64,000 nt of DNA, from NCBI GenBank assembly GCA_027943335.1, contig BSBK01006435.1, positions 198,501 to 262,500 of the forward strand, given 5' to 3'. The translations under genes and the position numbers were made by a program. This stretch comes from Chamaecyparis obtusa (taxonomy: Eukaryota > Streptophyta > Pinopsida > Cupressales > Cupressaceae). The notes beneath the pieces are model-generated. The model searched no databases. It was given only the letters and a program-made list of their open reading frames with translations, and was not told the origin of the DNA. Positions 35,041-47,671 of the stretch are shown one piece after another (position 1 is the stretch's first letter; the number at the start of each line of letters is the position of its first letter).

Positions 35041-36625
35041 TATTATGACTGTCCTGTGGAACAGGGAACACACAAATGAATATAAATGTTTGATTCCATG
35101 TGATTTTGGATAGGTTGTGATGTATAAATATTTCCTTATATTATATTTATACATTTTTTAATTCATTTCATTACTTTTTTTATTATTACATTCAAGGAAT
35201 TGACTGTTATTGAGGACAATGACAGGCATTTGTAGCACAGTCAACAAGTTAAAGATTTGAAACCTCCATAATATGTAAGGCACTCCCACCTTTGTATTAA
35301 TTATGGTTTGGTGTGACATTTCCATTGATCTATTGTATGTATTAGATCTATCTTTGAACGTAGGGAAGTTGAATAAAAGGTGAGAAGAGACAGAGATAAG
35401 CTTGGTGAAATCGTGGTGAAAGGAGTTGAAGGTAAGCACTAGTCATGGATGGTAGTGACCTCATGATTGGAGAGGGTAGATGATGGATGGGAAGGTCCTT
35501 TGGGATGTATTAGAAGGTGTTGGGACTAGTGTTGAGGTTGGGTGTTGCAGGGAAGGGTATTTTCTACAAAACCCTTGGTCTCTAGCCCAAATAGTGAGAG
35601 TTTATTGAATGGGAGTGTAGATGGGTGAGTATGGGAAAACTAAGTTTAAAATTGGTTGTCTTTTATCCTTTTTCAAGACTATTTGGGATTTTGGAGTCCT
35701 GGAAGTGACTAGTTCTAGGAGTTGCTTTGTTAGGTGAGGCTAATTAGGCCTAGTTGAAGGGTTAGAGGGTGAAGGAAGTCTTCACCAGTCAAGGAGTTAA
35801 ATGCTAAGATTGATATCAATTTATTAAATCTAAAAAGGGTACTAGAAAATTTAAAAACATTTCTAGGTTTTTTGGGGATTTTGAGAGTAAATTGTTGATT
35901 TCAGTGTTGGAAGGGCTACTAAGCAGGCCTAGAAGGGCTATAGAAGAGGAAGGGTGAAAGATGAGTTGATTGGATTGAATGGTAAGTTGTAATATGGAAA
36001 ATATAGCATTTTGAGATGATATAAGGTGTTAGGATCAGGGTGTGAACTCTGGCTTGAGTTTTGGTGTGGTGGAGGCACTAGGTGCACTAGGTGGCCTAGG
36101 ATAGAGTTGATGCTAGAAGGCATTGGAACAAGGAATCAAGGAAGTGAATTTGAGTAGTATGGTTGTGGGAGTGACTTACAAAGTTAGAGAACTCAAGTAG
36201 ATCCTTGATTGAGGTTAATTCCTTGATTGGATTCCAAGTTTTTTGTAGAGTCCTCGAGTTGAGTTAGTCTCCTTAGGGTGATAGTGAATGTTGTCAAGTT
36301 AGTCTCCTTAGGGTGACAATAACAATATACATCAATAAACATACAAACATAACTATAAGGCATGGGAAATTTACAAAGTATAAGACATCCACATAAACAT
36401 AAATTAGTATACATAAATACACCAAACACATGAATTGCATACCTAAAACATAAAAAATATATATTCATAGGGCGTGAAACCAAATATATATGCCCAATAA
36501 TTTCATATATTGAATATATGCAATACAATTAAACTGGCTTTCTCAAATTCAAATGGATGTACAACGTATAACTTATACAATATACAAAAAATATGTCCTC
36601 TAATGCCATATAGGCATACAATCTA
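35041..36625. other. Unassigned interval left of element T
   Basis: No gene seen. On the plus strand it is G- and purine-rich with many TGG/GGTG runs. A 26-bp phrase (around gttagtctccttagggtga) is duplicated at 36264 and 36300. Before insertion of T this DNA was joined to 62050, so it may be 3' flank of the right-edge gene model. Confidence 0.5.
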
Positions 36626-36630
36626 TATCA

Positions 36631-37877
36631 TGTGTGTGTGAATTTTGTACCTAGCTGTAGGCACAACACTTCAGTAAAACATTAGAGGTTAGCAAAACTC
36701 AAAATCGTGCAGTGAAATGGAAACTAATCTAACTAGGTGATTTACTGCATTCTAGTAGGTGTGAGTATGATATCCTCAGATTGGACCGAGATCAGTGACC
36801 TTGATGACACCTAAATGAAGGATTTGAATGTAGAATCTAGATATGAGATGAATGCAAATTAATCTATATTTTTTTGGATTTTCTATGCAATAAGATGAAA
36901 TAAACTGATATGAATCTATTCTATATGAGAAACTAATATGACATATAATTAATCTAACAATGATATGCTAAATGATATGAATGCTCAAAACAATGAAAAT
37001 CTCACAGCAGCTTTGATTCGCAAAGATGGATTCTTCGATCACCAATTTGCTTGCGTGAGGATCCAATTCATGGATTGATCCCAAATGAAGAGTTGAGGCC
37101 TAAATTTATAGAAATCCAGGACTTTGGAGGTGCATGGAAAAAGCCATAAATCACTCTTGATAAACTCGGATTGATTTTTAAGTTATCAAGAATTTAGAGA
37201 TAGATTAACTCACAAAATCATGCAAATCAACTTTTTAATTTAAATCAGAAGTTGAGATCAACTTTTAACTCAAAGGAGAGTTGAGTTTATTTTTAAAACA
37301 ACTTGAATTGATTTTCTGATTTAAAGTTTAACTGCTTTTTGGATGTGCATAATTAATTATGAATTAATTAAATAAATAAAGAGATTTATCCTCAACTTAA
37401 TTGATTTTTAAAAATAAAACAATTGATTTATGGGTTAATCAATTATTAAATCAAACTTTTATTCAAAAACTATATTATTAAATTTGACAATTGACTTTAA
37501 TTAATTAAATAAGAATTTAATCAATTAGTCATGAGATTTTAGATTTATTGTCAAAATTAAATAATATAATTAGGAATAAATATAATTAAATTTAATTAAA
37601 TAATTAAGTGGCAGTATTAAATCTAATTAATTAAATATTCAAAATATTTAATTAATCAAACTTTAGGATAAATAGGATTTATCACCAAATAATCATTAAA
37701 TTAAAGATAATTAGGATAAATAGGAATAAGGAATATTCCCCGATGTAGAATTTAGGATAATCAATTAAGATTCGATAATGTACCTATGTGCCTTAGGTTA
37801 GGACTTTGATGTTGATTTCGTTCGATGTGTCGATATAGGAGGTTAATGAACCTATAGCCCATTTTTGGGGTAGTACA
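36631..37877 (-). repeat. 3' LTR of element T
   Basis: In element orientation it starts TGTACTACCCCAAAAATGGG and ends CACACACACA. The first ~150 plus-strand bases are more diverged from the other LTR than the AT-rich remainder. A TATA-like TATAAATTT lies near 37096-37104 on the minus strand. Confidence 0.93.
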
Positions 37878-39120
37878 TTTTTCCACTCTTTGAATTACTA
37901 TGCGAAGTGCAGTGGTTCAAAGATAGTATGTGTATGATGTTGAAACTAATGTTTGAAAGTGAAATTGATATGAAATAGAAATTGTGAAATGAGACAGAAA
38001 CAGATTCAAAGATTCAAAGATATTAGGTCCTGAATGACCAAAGATAATGTTAACTATAATAGCAATGAACTAATGATTGCGAAGAAGTGTCAAAACACCT
38101 GATTCTGAACCGTATGATTGTGAAGAAGTGAGTGACCGATTCCAGACCCAATTGTCGATAACAATCACATTGGTATCACATCTAAACCCTTCAGTTATGA
38201 AGAACCAAGGAAATAACACTAATGAACCGATGGTTACAAAAAACTGATATAGTTTACAAGATTAAGAGAATAGAAGATTGATATGGATCTCGATGAATCT
38301 GATATGCCCCAAGCGATGATTGATTTGCCCCAAGCGATGAGGTCTTTTTGATGAATCAACAACTAGACGTGGTTGTTGTCTTGATTACTGAGGAAAGATA
38401 TGATTTTAGATTTAGATTACAGACTTTAAATTATGTGCAATACCATGCCCCCTTTGGGATAAAAATTGAAATCTAACAAGAAAAGTCAGAGTTGTAGTTT
38501 TAGAAGCATGTTAATTGATTTGAGAAGTGGTTAAACATGTTCCAGAATGCATTCTGCACCGTTTGTAGGTTTAGAAGACCAAGTTTGACTAGGTGAAACC
38601 ATGAGTTGACCATAGTTGACCAAGTTGAAATTTTGATAGCTTGATGTAAGATAATCAGTTAAGTTGAATACTAGATTTTTGTGATGATTGAAGGTTGATT
38701 ATGCAAGCAGTAAACTGTCTTGGGTCTGAAAAATTTAAATCATGATTTTAACATAGTAAATGATCTCAGATTTTGATTTTGATCTTGAAAATGGGTTCAG
38801 AACGTCGAAATTTTCTAGGGGTGCAATTTTCATGAAAAATAGAGCACTTTTCAAAATTAGGTCAAAAGCTATATAAAGGCTGGAAGGGTCCTTTTCAAAT
38901 CATTTTCACTGTTGACTTCTGAAAACTTGTCGAGCCCTCTAAGTGAGGAAATGGAAAAAATGAAGGTACCTGTGAGTTTGCATTATTTTGAGCGCAGCCA
39001 GAGACACCAGAGACCTCGACAGTACGAAAATCTCGTAGGTGGACCTCTTTGCTTCTCTGAAAAGTCAATTTTTCTTTGTTTATAGGATTTTTAGCACCTT
39101 TTTCATATGCTTTTAATTTT
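37878..39120 (-). other. 3' untranslated region of element T
   Basis: Starts with the polypurine tract (minus strand CAAAGAGTGGAAAAA at 37878-37893) against the LTR. The rest is noncoding with frequent 'agttgaccaagttg' and 'tgaagaagtg' style short repeats (38030-38160 and 38580-38640). No ORF. Confidence 0.7.
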
Positions 39121-39141
39121 TGAATTTTGCATGCATGGAAA

Positions 39142-39370
39142 CTCATATGACTGTTCACCTGGACTCGTACAACTTTTCAAGCCTAGTAGATAGTCATTTC
39201 ATTAACCCCCAAGACTCGTATGAGAGGGACCCAAGAGTCGTACAACATTTCATCAGGTCCCTCATAACTCATATGATGAGGAATACATTGTCGTACTACT
39301 ATGTTTTTTTGTATGGTATGATGTTGAAATTCATACGACTTTCCCTACCAGTCTGAAGTGTCATATGAAA
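39142..39370. repeat. TCGTACGA word cluster 1 (3' end of T)
   Basis: Eight degenerate copies of the 8-bp palindrome TCGTACGA within 230 bp: 39142 (CTCATATGAC), 39164 (CTCGTACAAC), 39215 (CTCGTATGAG), 39237 (GTCGTACAAC), 39268 (CTCATATGAT), 39290 (GTCGTACTAC), 39330 (TTCATACGAC) and 39360 (GTCATATGAA). Nearly all deviations are CG to TG or CA changes. Confidence 0.75.
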
Positions 39371-39539
39371 AATAGTGAGCCAAAAAATCATTGGTAGGTC
39401 AAATGTTTGATTTTTCTGATCTCTTAGCCTGATTGCTGACCTTTTGACTTACCTTTTGAAATACTTAACTACCCAATTTCATGTACTTGTAACCAGTTCT
39501 GTAACAAAATTATTGATAGGGTGCCATATTTCTATACTG

Positions 39540-41462
39540 TGTAGGTCATATATCCTGATGTGCATGTACATATCTCACATCCACCCAACCAGACACTATG
39601 TGTGTCACTGCCAAACCCTATGAAGGTACACCTTGCTTCATGTGGATTTGATTATCTCATTCATTTACCTGAGATTAGGGTAAATCATGGACTTTTGACT
39701 ACTTTGATCGAGTGGTTTCACTTAGAGACCTAGACCTTTCACTTGCCAACTGGGGAGATTACTATGACCCCAGAGGATGTCTATCATATACTACACATTC
39801 CTTTCCATACAGGGTGATGTCCAGAGTATGTGAGTTTGGGGAACTTAGGTCTATTGGGTTTCTGATATCTTTTCAGAGATGACACACAGATGACAGCTTC
39901 AATTTCTTGGGAGACCTTAGTTCAGCATTATGGATAGACGCACCAACTGGAGTGTATCATTGCCAAGATGATAGGTGGTATCATTATGTCTGACCATTAG
40001 CAGAATAGTCTATTAATGGGCTGGGCCCTAATGATTGCACGCTTGATGGTGACTCCTTCCTAGTTAGCCTAGGGTCAGTGTATTTTGGCACATATGTTCT
40101 CTGAGATGCATGAGGTAGTGTATCATGAGAGAAAGACTTTTTCATTAGGAGTTCTTGTTTTATAGATCTAGGCATGGGAGCATATCTTGGTTTTGAGACC
40201 AGTATGTACCTCACAGAGGAAACCATAGGAGCCTGTGATATATATATATATATATATATATGCTAGATATGTCATAAAGGGGTGGATGGGCCATGTAGAG
40301 TATTGGAGGTGATGCTTGGATAATATGAATTTTGTTTGATGGAGGCCATATGTAGATATTGAGCCCTAGCCTACTACACGTGAGTAGTTTAGTTTCTTCT
40401 TTCAGAGCTGCATACTGATTTGGAGGTCCTCCTCAGTTCTAGAGATATTCATTATTACCAAGGTTTGGCGGTAGTATGAATGAGTGCAAGATGCACTGTA
40501 GGATTATGCCATGTATGCATGGATAGCCCGGGAGCTCGGAATGGATGGACCTAGAGGGTTTCTTATGCTTGTGTGCATAGGAGTATAGTGCTATCATCGG
40601 TAGAGATTGGGAGTACAAACCATAGGTTGTGGATGTAGGAGTGATAGATGGATTTATCTCCTAGCTTGTTGATCATCCGATTTATAGATTTTTTGACCCG
40701 ACAGAGTTGATACCCTCCATGGAGGAGGTGATGGATGTTACAGGTGCTCTGATGGGATAGGGTCTAAGACCTACACATGTTCTAAATGTACACCTCATAG
40801 CTCCAAGACTTAGAGTGATGGCTCCTCCATAGAGACCATTAGGACAGATGAGGCCCCCTCATCCCACTAGTTCCACAGCAAGTAGATCTACAGGTTCTCA
40901 GAGATGGACTAGGGGAGAGGGTGGTACTTTAGGGAGTGTTGGTTCAAATGAGGAGGTACTTGTAGCTAAGTAGGTTGTAGCTGGTGATATTGATCCGATA
41001 CAGGAGGATACTAGGTTTGATCTAGGTGCAGAGGTCAAATTCCATAAGATGCAGAGAGCAGAGACCACAGAGCAGCCTGCAGAGGATACTGACATGCCAG
41101 TGGTAGATGCTGAGCCTAGTGTTACATTGTCTACATAGGAGATTGTGAGGAGGCTTAGATTACAGGTCTAGGACCTAAAGGTGCGTAGTGTGTGTTGGTA
41201 GGAGAGATATCTAGAGGTAGATAGATAGCACACTGAGCTTTGTGGTGAGGTGCAGAGGTTACAGGCAGAGGTTATCCATCAGACCTCCAGATTTGGTTAC
41301 TATGTTTTGGCATACTACATTGTGGTTCCACCTGCTCAGAGATTTCCTTCATACTCCCATTCCATGATGGCATCAAAGGGAGTGAAAGCACCTAGGGTTG
41401 AGGTAGTATTAGATGCTCCACCACCACCTCCACCAGATGGCGAGGATCAGGCTGATAGCTGA
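39540..41462 (+). pseudogene. Antisense plant-mobile-domain-like ORF of element T
   Basis: Runs on the plus strand, opposite to gag-pol, between integrase and 3' LTR. Near 39740-39800 it reads FHLPTG and GEITMTPEDVYHILHIP, closely following the start of the plant mobile domain (PMD, seen in MAIN/MAIL1 proteins and in transposons). Further blocks: HILVLRPVCT (about 40180), EYVEF-like and FQSCILIWRSSSVLE (40385-40440), QDALDYAMYAWIARELGMDG (40488-40550, with a stop), and a C-terminal tail at 41250-41462 (MQRLQAEVIHQTSRFGYYVL, ending PPPPPPDGEDQADS). Many in-frame stops and at least one frameshift; an AT microsatellite lies inside. Tat-lineage elements are known to carry extra ORFs, some antisense. 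The PMD call rests on motif recognition only. Confidence 0.65.
40238..40261. repeat. AT microsatellite
   Basis: About 12 AT repeats inside the antisense PMD-like ORF; it disrupts the frame. Confidence 0.95.
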
Positions 41463-43439
41463 TCTGTCATGATATTATGATATTCTATTATTTTTTGTTG
41501 ATATTAATACTAATACTATTCTGATTATTGATCGCTCATTGAGCCCATTATTTTGTATATTGTGCCAGTAGTGCACCCCTAACTATTTTGAGTTTTATGA
41601 TATATGAGATCGAGATTTTGGTTATGACTTCATTTGTACTTGTCATGTTTTTGAGTTATGATGATATCATATGATGCTTATGCTATGAGTAGTGTAGAAT
41701 GTATGTATGGATATATGTAATGCAATGATTTCTTTCATATGTATGGATGTAATGCAAATGTGTTTTGATTAGGAAAAGATGTATGTATGATTTATGCTCA
41801 TGCACATGTATGTATTGTAATGCAATAGATTGTTATGATATGAAATGTAAATGCAATGATACACCTGATATGTTTTGCAGGAATTGATGAAGACAAGTAC
41901 TCGGTCTTATGTGAAAAGGATGTTTAACCCAGGAGGATAACTGCTTGCACCCCATGAAGAGACCTTTGAATTAAGTGTTAGCTCTTGTGAGATTTGAAGA
42001 GGTGATAGAAGAATCATTTAAGTGTTGAAGTTTATCTAGCCATTTATGAGATCATGCAAACATGCAAACATGCAAAGAAACATGTAAAATATAATGCAAC
42101 CTAAGACCTAGGACCTAGTCACTAATCATGTGTCGATTGATTTCATCATTGAATTTTTAGGTAACCATATAAATCAATACAATTCCCACTAGTTATGAAA
42201 CCATAGACATATGAATATCGATTTGTATCCTCAGGAATCAATACAACACCCACTAGTTAGGCAACCATGGACATATGAATATTGATTTTATTTTCAGAAT
42301 GTCGGATTAGATATAAGCACCAAGGCACAAACACCAGGATGACCTAAATATCATGTCCATTTTGATATAGCAATTTGTATAAGCATCAAAACATAGACAT
42401 CATGATGACTAGAATACGCCTTGCATGTAAACACATCAAACAGTCAAGAGATCATTCTAAATCCAATGTGAATTACACGTAGTGACCCTTTATCATTCAC
42501 ATCCTTACGTAAGATTGCATTTCACAATAGGAGAAATAACTCACTCAAAAAGACAATAGTTAGATCAAACTTCCTTGAATTTTCTAGGTATCAATGGTCT
42601 AGGTATGCATGGCCATCCAATTTGAGATAGAGGCTCTTACAGTCGGACACCATGTCAATCCAAAATTTCCAAAGTTGTTAGATTTTCACATACAAGAAGA
42701 AAATAAAGAAAAGATTATGCCCCCAATCATCACTCTCTAAATCCTGTAAAGGACATCATCGAAGAGCTCAAAGGGACATAATATGCAAAAATATCAATGT
42801 GAATCAGTAAGCATACAAGGAGAAAAAAGCATGTAAAAGCATAGATTGTTTTCAGTTTTTGATGTTTGATTGTGTTGTGGTAGATGCAAAATCCTTTCTG
42901 GAGATGAGACTGACTAATTGACTCGAATGAAGCTCCAAAGGACTCTGACTAGATATGATACATCTAAGATACATTGGAGGCCATACGATATGACTTTGAT
43001 TGCCCCTAAGTTTGAACATTGATAAGATACAAACACTTTAGCTAATTAGTGTACAGACAGACTTATTGAAAATAGGAAAGCAGGAACAAACCGGGAGATA
43101 TGTACAAACTAAAGCAAGACTGAAAGCTGGGAAAGACCAAGATTGTGCTGATAGATGGAGCATTTTGAAACAAGTGGCTCCCATTTGTCAAATTTTCACC
43201 ATCTTGGCAGAGATTCTATTTTTTCTACCAAGGCACCTATTTCCAGGTTTTCACCAAGGCACTTTTTCTTTTTCTCATTTTTTTGTATTTTTCATTTTTT
43301 CAATTTTTTTACACTTTTGATATTTTTACCTTTTTTGTGAATCATCAAGGCACCTATTGCTAGGTTTTCACCAAGATGTTCATTTTTTTAGGACTTTTTC
43401 AGATTTCAAACATTTTTTCAAGACATTTTACCATATACT
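41463..43439. other. Spacer between antisense ORF and pol of element T
   Basis: No gene. Contains ATG-rich 'tgtatggat/tgtaatgcaa' stretches (41690-41870), a duplicated ~40-bp phrase with 'accatagacatatgaatat' (42187 and 42263), a T-rich tract (43260-43340) and a duplicated 'aggcaccta...aggttttcacca' unit (43226 and 43349). Confidence 0.6.
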
Positions 43440-44811
43440 GAATGCCTTAGGCATAGAATTTCTTCAGATGGAGAATGTTGATTGGTTCTCGGAGCTGTTC
43501 TCCTTAAGTTGTTGAGAGTTGATAGGCACCAGAGCCAAAAGTAGAAGTGATAACAAAGGGACCCAACCATTTGGGTTCAAACTTCCCCTTGCATTCTCAA
43601 TGTGATTGATTTTTAGGATTCTCTCTCAAGACTAGATCGCCAACCTAAAATTCTCTGTGTCTGACTTTCTTGTTGTAACCTCTAGACCTTATTTTTTGAT
43701 ATACTCTAAGATGATCATACACTACTTGTCTACACTCATCTAGTAGTTCAAGTTCTTGCAACCTAGACACTCTGTAGTCATCATTAGTTACTAGACCATG
43801 CATTTTGATTCTTAGTGATGGGATTTCAACCTCAATAGGTAGTACCACTTCAGACCCATAAACTAAAGTGAAAGGTGTTGCCCCAGTGGGCATTATGATA
43901 CTTGTTCTATAGGCCCAAAGAGCTAGATTGATCATGAGATGCCAGTCTCTTCCTATTTTATTAACTATATGGTGCAAAATTTTCAATAGATTCTTGTTAG
44001 AAGCCTCTGCTTGTCCATTCCCTTGAGGATAGTAGATAGATGACCAATGTTGTGTACTCTTGAATTTAGCACATAAATCATCTAGATCTTTGTTCTTGAA
44101 TTTTCAACCATTATTTGTGATTATGGAATGAGGTATCCCATATCGGCATATGATATAGTTCAAAATGAACATAGATATTTGTTTTCTAGTTGCTTGAGTC
44201 AAAAAGACTGCTTCTACCCATTTTGTAAAATAATCTATAGCCGTGATTATATGGGTATGTCCATTAGAAGAATGAGGATGTATAACTCCTATAAGATCAA
44301 AGGCCCATTGATGAAAAGGCCATTGTGTAGTGAAGGGAATTAGATCTCACCCTGGAGCATGAATTAAGTTGCCATGCACTTGGCACTTTTGACAATTCTT
44401 AGCAAACTTGATAGACTCTTTCTCCATTTTAGGCCAATAGTACCCAGCCCTAATAAGTTTTCAAGCTAGTGTTAAACCATTTGAGTGTGATCCATAAATA
44501 CCATCATGAACTTCCTCCAATGCACGTTGAGACTCTTCCCATTATAAACATCTAAGTAGTGTACTATCTAGACCTCATTTGTATAGATCATGACCAATGA
44601 TGACATATCAGGAGGCATTATGGATAAGGTATCTATTTTCATGGTGGTTGAAGGTATCAGGAATTATTTGGTCTTGGAGATAGGAGAATAGGTTTTTGTA
44701 TTGGGATGAATCATGACCTACAACAGTGCAAATCATGTTGGTTTTAAGGGAGTCATATGCAGGATAAGATAGTACTTCCACCATGAAATCATAGCATAGC
44801 TCATGTTTAGG
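43440..44811 (-). pseudogene. Integrase of element T
   Basis: Minus-strand retroviral-type integrase, C-terminal in pol. Zinc-binding end ..KNCQKCQVHGNLIHAPG near 44345-44410. The core shows FDLIGVIHPHSSNGHTHIIT with the first Asp, then IPHSIITNNG near 44125, where the second catalytic Asp of the usual ITDNG is Asn, then GNGQAEASNKN with the Glu. 43645-43986 holds DWHLMINLALWAYRTS and TGATPFTLVYGSEVVLPIE, typical of Tat/Athila integrases. The C-terminal KFEPKWLGPFVITSTFGSGA ends near 43440. Stops occur (for example after HAPG). The D-to-N change is a single G-to-A and would by itself abolish strand transfer. Confidence 0.9.
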
Positions 44812-45267
44812 CTACTGTAATAGAGTAGACAGCATTGCCATTGCATCAGTAGCCTTATTCTCTATTATAGGTATTTGCTCAAATGAGATAGATACGAAAT
44901 ACTTCTTTAGATCATCTACCATTCTTTTGTATGGAATAAGCTTTTCATCTTTAGTCTGGTACACATCATTGACTTGATGGATAACAAGTTGAGAGTCTCC
45001 ATGAATGTGTATCTCTATCACTCTCCACTCAATTACTAGTTTCATGCCATTAAGAAGGGCTTCATATTCTACAATATTGGTTGTGCAAGGGAACTTTAAT
45101 CTGAAAGCTTTAGGTATGGAGTATCCTTGAGGAGTTATAAATAATATGCCTACTCCTGATCCATTATGTGTATAGGAGCCATCAAAAAATAACTGCCATT
45201 CTCTAGAAGAAAGAGTCATGATAGAGGAATCAGGAAATTCCATTTGCATTGGTGTATCATCAATCAT
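44812..45267 (-). pseudogene. Second (archaeal-type) RNase H of element T
   Basis: Open for 151 codons. REWQLFFDGSYTHNGSGVGI gives the first Asp in FDGS; NIVEYEALLNGMKLVIEW gives the Glu; IHIHGDSQLVIHQVNDVYQT gives the next Asp; ENKATDAMAMLSTLL gives the last. This is the additional RNase H found after the RT-linked RNase H in Tat-lineage elements. It continues in frame from the preceding RNase H and leads into integrase. Catalytic residues look intact, but the polyprotein around it is broken. Confidence 0.88.
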
Positions 45268-45297
45268 AGGTGCATATGCTAATTGATCAGCAATAAC

Positions 45298-46480
45298 CTA
45301 TCCTTTTATAGCTTTTCTTTCAACATATTCAATGTCAAATTCACTTAAGAGCATGACCCATTTAGCTAATCTACCCATGAGGGTAGCCTTTCTTAATAGG
45401 TATTTTAGTGGATCAATCTTAGCTACCAAATGTGTGGTATGCGCCAACATATAATGTCTCAATTTTTGTGATGCAAAGATCATAGCTAGAAAATCCTTCT
45501 CAATCATAGAATAATTCTTTTCATATGCCACCAATGTCCTACTGATATAGTATATAGCTCTTTCCTTTTTGTTCTCATCATGTTGTGCAAGCAATGCCCC
45601 TAGTGATGTGTCTATAGCAAAGACGTATAAGATCAAAGGCTTCCCTTGAATGGGAGGAATCAAGATAGGAGGATTTGATAGATACTTATTGATATGGTTA
45701 AAGTTGTTCTCACATTCTTCATTCCATGAAAATGTCACACCTTTATGTAATGTTTTTGTAAAAGGTTGTGATATGTCTGCTAGCTAAGATATGAAGCGTC
45801 TGATAGATTGAACTCTCCCTTTTAATGTCCTCATTTGACTGATGTTTTTGGGAGGTTGCATCTCCATGATAGTCTTTACTTTAGCTGGATCAACTTCAAT
45901 GCCTTTCTTTGAGACTATGTATCCTAAGAGCTTTCTAGAAGTGACACCAAAAGCACACTTCTTAGGATTTAGTCTGAGACTAAATTTTTCCATTCTATCT
46001 AGTATCTTGCTCAAGTCATTTAGATGTTCAGTTCTAATCATAGATTTTGCTAAAGTATCATCAACATAATCCTCCATAGTCCTGTGCATCATGTCATGAA
46101 AAATAGAAGTCATGTCTCTCTGATATGTAGCACCAGCATTCTTAAGCCCAAATGGCATGACATTCCAATAGAAGGTACCCCATGCACATGTAAAAGCATT
46201 TTTCTCTTGATCTTCTAGAGCAATTTTTATTTGATTATTTCTAGAAAAACCATCCATTAAATAATACATCTTAAAGCCCACAATCATGTCCACTATCATA
46301 TCAATGTTAAGTAGTGGAAAATCATCCTTAGGGAATGCTTTATTTACATCTCTAAAGTTTGTGCACACTCTGATTGATTTATCTGGGTTTGAAATAGGTA
46401 TGCTATTAGAGATCCACTCTGCATAATCAATAACTCAGATTAATCTGACTTTTAGTAGTTTCTCTAATTTAGCTTTTACC
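45298..46480 (-). pseudogene. Reverse transcriptase and RNase H of element T
   Basis: RT begins near 46480 (SIRVCTNFRDVNKAFPKDDF). It contains YYLMDGFSRNNQIKIALEDQ, FTCAWGTFYWNVMPFGLKNA, the active-site MEDYVDDTLAKS (intact YVDD near 46065) and LGYIVSKKGIEVDPAKVKTI. RT-linked RNase H at 45298-45738: FSWNEECENNFNHINKYL, YVFAIDTSLGALLAQHDENK, SMIEKDFLAMIFASQKLRHY and VMLLSEFDIEYVE. A stop separates the two blocks near 45785, and others lie near 46430. All in the same frame. Confidence 0.93.
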
Positions 46481-46620
46481 AAGAGTGCAACATGACGATG
46501 CATCTTTCTTAATTTTTGTTTAATTAGTTTTACTCTAGGAGCTATAGATAAATGGTGCATTATAAGATCAGGATCCAACCTTGGCATATCTAAATATTTC
46601 CATGCAAAGTTGATCTTCTT

Positions 46621-47666
46621 CTATGTGAGGAAGGTTGTAAATATTTTCTTCTCTTCTTCTAATAAAGATTGTGCTACATGGATCAACTGTGGTTCTTTTG
46701 CTGTTCCCAAGTTGATAGATTGAGTGGGCTCAATTAGAACTAGAGATCTATCATATAAATGACTCAGAAGGACATCAAATATCTCATCCTTAGGAGCCTT
46801 AGAGAGGTTTTCACCTTTGGAGACATCTTTTATTTTTACTTTTGTAGGTTCTAAGACTGCCACGAAGTGGTTTTCACCCTCAGAACTCCTTTTCTTTTTA
46901 TTCTTATTCTTATTTTTCTGACTAAGATACTTGATGCCTGACTCCATCATGCTAATGCTCAGTTCACTGATGGAAGTCCTCATAGGCTCAACTACATTGA
47001 GGTAGCAAGCAAGGGTATAGTCATTCAGGAAGGTGTGAATACCATGGCTTAGGTTTGTGGAGGTTTGATCAAGAAGTTTAGGTTGTTGGATAGTCAAAGT
47101 GATGAAAGATTGGGAAAGAGTGTTTATAGATATGGATCTTTCATCATCTATCCTAACTCGACACTTGAGTTCAAAGGTGATATTACAACTTAAGACATTA
47201 AATTCATGAATAGGCTCAATGTCATTATGATAGTCCACTTCATCCATCAGTGTATCAAACTCGATATGTTCATCATTTTTCTCTAGACTTACATTAGGTT
47301 TAGATGCATATTGGTGAATAACATCAACATGTTTTTTGTAATAAGCTCATCTTCTTCTGCAATGGCTCCCCATTCATAGTCATTATATTCTTCATCTATG
47401 CCTCTAGGAAATCTAAGAACATGAGTAAAGTTAGGATGAATACCCCAAGCAGGGTTTCCCTTAGATTCTAATTTGAATTCATACTCATGAGAATATGTCT
47501 TAGAATAACTACCACCTTCCTCTTTGTCTGTTTGATTGTCTTTGAGATCTGTTGGTTCTTGTGGTACAATTGTCTCTTACTTTATAGTAGGTTCTTGTGT
47601 TTCTACTACATTAATTCTTTTGATTGGATCATCTTCAGCATCAAGGAGGTCTTTTATTTCTTTAGG
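46621..47666 (-). pseudogene. Pol spacer upstream of RT (element T)
   Basis: A 208-codon open block at 46621-47247 (MDEVDYHNDIEPIHEFNVLS, SQKNKNKNKKKRSSEGENHF) and a further piece up to the E insertion (GNPAWGIHPNFTHVLRFPRG). This lies between the G-patch and RT in Tat elements and has no known fold. The frame shifts by one near 47340 at a T-run, which I place there because the downstream reading (HVDVIHQYASKPNVSLEKND) joins cleanly to the block at 47247. Interrupted by E. Confidence 0.7.
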
Positions 47667-47671
47667 AAAAT

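Noticed and set aside
36193..36528. Hydrophobic 111-codon minus-strand open frame resembling a membrane protein
   Set aside because: A/T-rich chance frame in the flank of element T, Tyr/Cys/Ile-rich from composition, no homologous motif.
43066..43340. Phe-rich open frames near the end of T pol
   Set aside because: They translate a T-rich tract in the untranslated spacer.
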